Shown here: piece after piece, positions 59,961 through 64,000 of the stretch
Layout of the letters: each line of letters starts with the position of its first letter
Position numbering within the stretch: position 1 is the stretch's first letter
NCBI RefSeq assembly: GCF_000143535.2
Contig: NC_037315.1
Location: 744,001-808,000 of the forward strand
DNA length: 64,000 bases
Direction of reading: 5' to 3'
Origin: Botrytis cinerea B05.10
Lineage: Eukaryota; Ascomycota; Leotiomycetes; Helotiales; Sclerotiniaceae
Made by a program: the position numbers and the translations under genes
Notes under the pieces: model-generated
Told to the model about the DNA's origin: nothing
Databases searched by the model: none
What the model saw: the letters and a program-made list of their open reading frames with translations, nothing else

Positions 59961-60835
59961 GATTTTTGACTCTGTTGACTTCTCGGTTTGCTTTGACCAA
60001 ACTTTTGAATTGATTGTGGTGGTGGGTGGGATACCCCAAAACTAGACACTGACTTGCGAGATCGGTCTCCAATGAATCTGTGGCCCGACCCTCGGACCAC
60101 CTTCTCGGCTATTCACACACTCGGATTAAGTGTGTGTTGTCTATTATCACACCTGCAGAGCGCAAACAAACATTCATTCCCCTTTTCTTTATTCACACAC
60201 GCCTTTCTTCCGAAACCCCTCTCCCTCGTGCGCAGCTAGATACACACCAGGGTAGATTGATGAACGTCTAGGAGAGATGGTAGATAGACGGTCGATGATA
60301 TGATAGACATTCGACAGTAGACAGTAGACGATAGACGATACAAACCTGTTCAGACATTCGCTGCACTCTCCTGTCTCTCTGGCTGGCTCGGGTTGGACTG
60401 CATCGTCACGTCTATCTTCATCAATAGTACTTGTCTACACCTACCTGGGACCCTCCCACCCACCCATCTGCCCCCCTAGATGCTTTCCCGAGTCCCAATT
60501 TGTCCTGAGTAGACACAGATGCCCAGTACGACCCAGGGATGCATGTATGTACGGTGTGTATGTCTATGTGTACAACGGTGTATGTAGCTATATATTCCCT
60601 CGTGCCTCCTAGTGTTTATTCAAAGTTTCAAATGCTGAATGGATGCACGAACGAATGCACAATCTCAATCATCACCTACATCACCTACCGAGCCCCCATG
60701 TAAATTGCAATCATTCTCCATTCTCGAACCATTTCGAATCATCCGTAGAATGTTTCACTTCGCTTCAAAGCCCAATCAAAAGGAGGTCCAAGCTAATTGA
60801 GGAAAAGAGTGCCGTTAACTATCCTCATTCACGTA

Positions 60836-60870
60836 CTGGCTCCTGCTGGCTCCTGCTGGCTCCTGCTGGT
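60836..60870. repeat. TCCTGCTGGC 10-mer, three copies
   Basis: Three consecutive copies of TCCTGCTGG(C/T) preceded by a partial copy. Non-coding. Confidence 0.85.
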
Positions 60871-61044
60871 GCCAGACTGGTCCTGATACTATGACCGATT
60901 GTCCGAAGGTTAATTTAAATCACCAAATGGATGGACACAAGACAGTCTTGATATGATCGTTGTGCCTTTTTGTGCCTTTTTGTGTCTTTTGGTCCCTTGC
61001 ACACAAAATCACATCCTAGTCCCATCATGAACACCCCTATTTCT

Positions 61045-61061
61045 CCCCCCCCCCCCCCCCC
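61045..61061. repeat. C17 homopolymer
   Basis: Uninterrupted run of 17 C. Prone to length error in sequencing and to slippage. Confidence 0.95.
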
Positions 61062-61737
61062 ATCGTCGGGATTACAATTTGCAGGCCGTTGAAATATTGA
61101 AAAGAAGAAGAAGAAATCCCATCTCCACCCCTGCAGTATCAAGGCCGGGTGATATTTATTCGAGACATAGAGTGTACGACCGTTCATTCAAAACCCCTTC
61201 TTACTTTCCTCCATATTCTGGGAACAGACTGGTTCATCTATCTTCTAACTTCTAACTTCCATCTTCTAACTCCTAACCCTTTTCTAATAATATTGCATTT
61301 TGCGTTTGTTTACTGCCAGCCACCACCCATAAGTACGACGATACTGCCAGACTGCGAGACCGTACATCGCGTGTGTTACGGTGGCTTCTTTCACTTACTC
61401 GATCCAATCCAATACCTGAACCAGTACAAGACAAGCACCAGTGCACGGCAGATGTAATATACCAACAGCTGGCCCTCAATGCCTTATTCGATTCACCACT
61501 TGACCAGCTGAGATTCAATACTCATAAAAACTAGTGTCTCTTCTCCTAATTTTAAATACTTGGGGAGACGCAATTGGATACACCTTCCTTCTTCCGCATA
61601 GTTAGCAGATCATTGCAACTAGTTTGTGGCAATTACTTCATACTGGGGCTTGGATTGTAGCTCCTTCTGCCTTGGTTATATCGATTTAACTTTCAAGCAC
61701 AAGTTCAAGAGCCATCGGCTCTATAAAACTCGTCAAC

Positions 61738-63993
61738 ATGTCTAACATAAAAAACCTTCGTGCAATGTTCGAACAAAACAACAAGGAGGCTTCAGTGTCA
61801 CCGCCAGATAGAGGTCGTTCTTCAGGAGAATATACATGTAAGTATTTCGTCACACATTGGGCAGCTTTACGTACTGATTCGCATTTAGTATTCTCACCAG
61901 GAAGTAGCACAACACCCCCGAGGCCACTATCGAAAGTCAGAACGAGTTTTGTGACTGTTGAACGAGGCGCACAACAAGCCGGTCAGGCAATACAACTTGG
62001 TCTCAAGAGACAAGATAGCAATAGTGAACCCAGCATGGCGAGCGGTGGCAGTATGGCAAGGAGGAGGACGAGTTTCAGTCTAGATGAACAATCTCATCCA
62101 AAGGAGACTGAAGAGAGAAAGAAGTCAATATCAGAAGAGTTCGAGGCAAGAAAGGCCAGTATCATGGTTGATGAACTCATTCCCGAGTCTGCCCTGGCAG
62201 AAACTCCCGCTCTCGAAGTCAGCAAGCAAATCGGGGATCCGGAACCTACCAAACAAACAATTCCTGAACGTGGTCGAGAATTGGCGGAGCCAGCAGAGAT
62301 CAAGGAGAATCCAAAGAAGTCCGACGAGGAACCAAAACCAGTGAATACAAGCCCTCCTGCAACCAAAGCAAACAAAAGCCCGACATCGAAAACGGGTCCT
62401 TCGAAGACCAATGCAACTGCGAAGGCCTCGGACAAAACTACAAGAAACAAGTCTGCAACGCGGCCTGCACCCATATCTACAGCTAAATCATCCACCACTC
62501 CAAAAATTTCTCCAAGAGTATCATCCCCTCCAAAATCTTCCAAACAAGCTCCAAGGACACCAACAACGCCTACAGGTCCTGGGAAGGATGGAAAGCTGCA
62601 GAAGAGCAAAACACCAGAGAGAAAACCAGTAGTTACAGCAAAGACTCCAGATAAGAAGCCGGCCAAGAAGACCAGCAGCAACTCGCTGGCCCCCTCAGGT
62701 GGTGCGCGAGCTTCAAGTAAGCCAAGATCGGCCAGTCGACCAGCTGTCAAGACCAGGATCCCACCATCGCCTCCACAAAGTGGGCTCAGCAAACCCAAGG
62801 CTAGGTCACCCACAAGGCCAGTGCAGCTTCCAGCTTCGCTACTTGCCCCAACAGCTTCTTCTGGCTCGAAAGGTGCTACCTCGACAGCACCTGCCAGACA
62901 AACCCAGAGTCGTGCATCTGGAGCTATTAAGAGCGAAACTGCACCACGTTCTCAAAGCCGTGCTGGAAGTGCACCTAAGTCATCCGGCACCACGGCAAAA
63001 GCATCGCACCCACCAGTCGCACGTAGTGCTTCGCAAGTGAAGAAAGCAACCACTAGACCATCGCTCGGGACATCTTCAACCCTACAAAGAAAGACTTCAG
63101 CAGGAAGTTTACCGCCTGCTTCAGCACCATTGGCCGAGGATGGGTTTTTGTCGCGTATGATGAGGCCTACAGCTTCTTCTGCATCCAAGTCGACTGATAA
63201 ATCTCCTCCGCCGAAGCGATCGCTATCTACAAAGCGACCATCCAGCAGTCTCGGTCACTCCAAGGTTCGTGATGCTAAGACTGCTTCTCAAGCAATTCAA
63301 AAGGCGACCAGGCCTATCACAACTAAGGCGGCTGTTGCAAAGTCCACGGCCCCTGCTACCAAAACAGGTGCCAAAACAGTGCCAAAAAAGAAGTCGGCAG
63401 ATCTACCCAAGCAAGAAGCTAAGCAACAAACTAAGGAAGCAGAATCACCAAAGGTAGAGGCCACTCCTATGGAATCAGATGTTCCATCAGCTGGAGATGT
63501 AACAACTGAAAAGTCTGAGGAGACCATTGTCCAACCTGTGGTTGAAGAAACAGTGGTCGAAGAAAAGGCTACTGCAGCCCCAGTAGTTGAGGAGGAGAAA
63601 ATCGAAGCTCCCATCGCTCAAACAGAGGCTGCCGTTGCTGAAGAACCAAAGGAGGAGGTTGAAGCCGTCGTTGTCCCAGAGCCAAAGGAGGAAGTTGAAG
63701 CCGTCGTTGTCCCAGAGCCAAAGGAGGAAGTTGTGGTCTCAGAGCCTGTAGTTGATGAGGCAGCCCCATCTCCGGAATTAGTTGTCGCCGAGCAGCCAAG
63801 CACACCATCTAATGAAACTGAAGCCGAGACTGAACAAATTCAAGACGCGCCTTCATCTGATGAACCATCAAAAGTCAATGCTCAAGTTGCAGCCAACCCA
63901 GAAGATGATGAGGACCCTGAGGATGCTGCTGCTAGAGCAGAGATTGCTAGAATCAATGCGGAGATGATGGCTGCTTTGAACAGTTCCGAGTAA
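61738..63993 (+). CDS. Large intrinsically disordered basic/acidic protein, 734 aa
   Basis: Exons 61738-61837 and 61889-63993. The 51-nt intron (GTAAGT donor, TTTAG acceptor) is a multiple of three and stop-free, so unspliced reading also stays open (751 aa); splicing joins SGEYTLFSPGSS. The N terminus MSNIKNLRAMFEQNNKE is the only region that looks folded (a short helix). Residues ~70-580 are K/P/S/A/T-rich and strongly basic. The last ~150 are acidic with three EPKEEVEAVVVP-type repeats (63643-63741) and a final helix (ARAEIARINAEMMAALNSSE). A T-x-I-P motif (KTRIPPSP, 62749-62772) lies in the basic part, as in proteins that bind EB1 at microtubule ends, though such motifs arise by chance. 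I cannot name the family. Confidence 0.8.
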   Translation: MSNIKNLRAMFEQNNKEASVSPPDRGRSSGEYTCKYFVTHWAALRTDSHLVFSPGSSTTPPRPLSKVRTSFVTVERGAQQAGQAIQLGLKRQDSNSEPSMASGGSMARRRTSFSLDEQSHPKETEERKKSISEEFEARKASIMVDELIPESALAETPALEVSKQIGDPEPTKQTIPERGRELAEPAEIKENPKKSDEEPKPVNTSPPATKANKSPTSKTGPSKTNATAKASDKTTRNKSATRPAPISTAKSSTTPKISPRVSSPPKSSKQAPRTPTTPTGPGKDGKLQKSKTPERKPVVTAKTPDKKPAKKTSSNSLAPSGGARASSKPRSASRPAVKTRIPPSPPQSGLSKPKARSPTRPVQLPASLLAPTASSGSKGATSTAPARQTQSRASGAIKSETAPRSQSRAGSAPKSSGTTAKASHPPVARSASQVKKATTRPSLGTSSTLQRKTSAGSLPPASAPLAEDGFLSRMMRPTASSASKSTDKSPPPKRSLSTKRPSSSLGHSKVRDAKTASQAIQKATRPITTKAAVAKSTAPATKTGAKTVPKKKSADLPKQEAKQQTKEAESPKVEATPMESDVPSAGDVTTEKSEETIVQPVVEETVVEEKATAAPVVEEEKIEAPIAQTEAAVAEEPKEEVEAVVVPEPKEEVEAVVVPEPKEEVVVSEPVVDEAAPSPELVVAEQPSTPSNETEAETEQIQDAPSSDEPSKVNAQVAANPEDDEDPEDAAARAEIARINAEMMAALNSSE
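63643..63741 (+). repeat. 36-bp in-frame tandem repeat (EPKEEVEAVVVP)
   Basis: Two near-perfect 36-bp units (63643-63678, 63679-63714) and a partial third inside the 734-aa gene. The DNA copies differ at only two bases, so the duplication is recent or kept homogeneous. Confidence 0.9.
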
Positions 63994-64000
63994 AGGGATC

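Larger units (their letters stand above)
59961..61737. other. Intergenic between divergent LYS12 and 734-aa gene
   Basis: Promoter region for both genes. It has several low-complexity tracts: (GACAGTA)/(GACGATA) units at 60311-60340, TCCTGCTGGC triplication at 60836-60870, TTTTTGTGCC repeats at 60958-60986, a C17 run at 61045-61061, and CTTCTAACT repeats at 61240-61279. No supported gene. Confidence 0.6.

Noticed and set aside
62094..62813. 239-codon minus-strand ORF rich in G, L, F and D
   Set aside because: Mirror of the low-complexity K/P/S-rich plus-strand coding sequence; no independent support.

Overview
The window reads as nuclear DNA of a filamentous ascomycete, most likely a leotiomycete of the Botrytis/Sclerotinia kind. 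That placement is inferred from protein style and gene architecture, not from a search. Genes carry short GT-AG introns of about 45-170 nt with CTAAC/CTGAC-like branch sites. They lie on both strands without operons and are spaced by 0.3-3.6 kb of AT-rich sequence. Lysine is made by the fungal alpha-aminoadipate route (homoisocitrate dehydrogenase), and a proline tRNA carries an intron.

1-9.6 kb is a housekeeping block. It has a partial Spd1/Dif1-like ribonucleotide reductase regulator with a PCNA-binding box (-), a mitochondrial HAD hydrolase of the CECR5 type (+), the coatomer gamma subunit SEC21 (+, five exons) and a CDP-alcohol phosphotransferase making phosphatidylcholine/ethanolamine (+, five exons). 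10.5-12.0 kb holds a secreted GH28 pectin-degrading enzyme with altered catalytic motifs. 13.7-15.6 kb holds a small charged ORF and a Yap-type bZIP factor (-).

15.6-23.6 kb is gene-poor. It contains a decayed Gfd2/YDR514C-like nuclease-fold gene (-), two small charged ORFs and a cysteine-rich unknown (+, three exons). An eight-exon amino acid/choline permease follows (-, 24.2-26.2 kb), with a 21-nt microexon. After another sparse stretch come an unknown 370-aa protein, the intron-bearing tRNA-Pro(AGG), a nucleotide-sugar transporter and the PPZ-type protein phosphatase (-).

39.7-41.0 kb has a putative tail-anchored unknown with a single in-frame stop upstream. 43.6-44.7 kb is a SUR7/PalI cortical membrane protein. 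45.2-47.5 kb is a small graveyard: a Yippee gene with a premature stop, a ubiquitin-like-domain (ULD) gene with a frameshift, and the C-terminal half of a DHA1 drug transporter, also frameshifted. 51-58.4 kb has a cysteine-rich single-pass membrane protein, two Clr5-domain proteins and a disordered Q/H-rich protein found only by splicing. The window closes with LYS12 (-) and a 734-aa disordered basic/acidic protein (+).

I rebuilt intron-exon structures by hand from splice consensus, reading frame and family conservation. They need RNA evidence. I found no CRISPR, no intact transposon, no rRNA and no biosynthetic gene cluster. The most unusual material is the set of broken genes and the motif-altered GH28 enzyme; I do not see a clear new multi-gene system.
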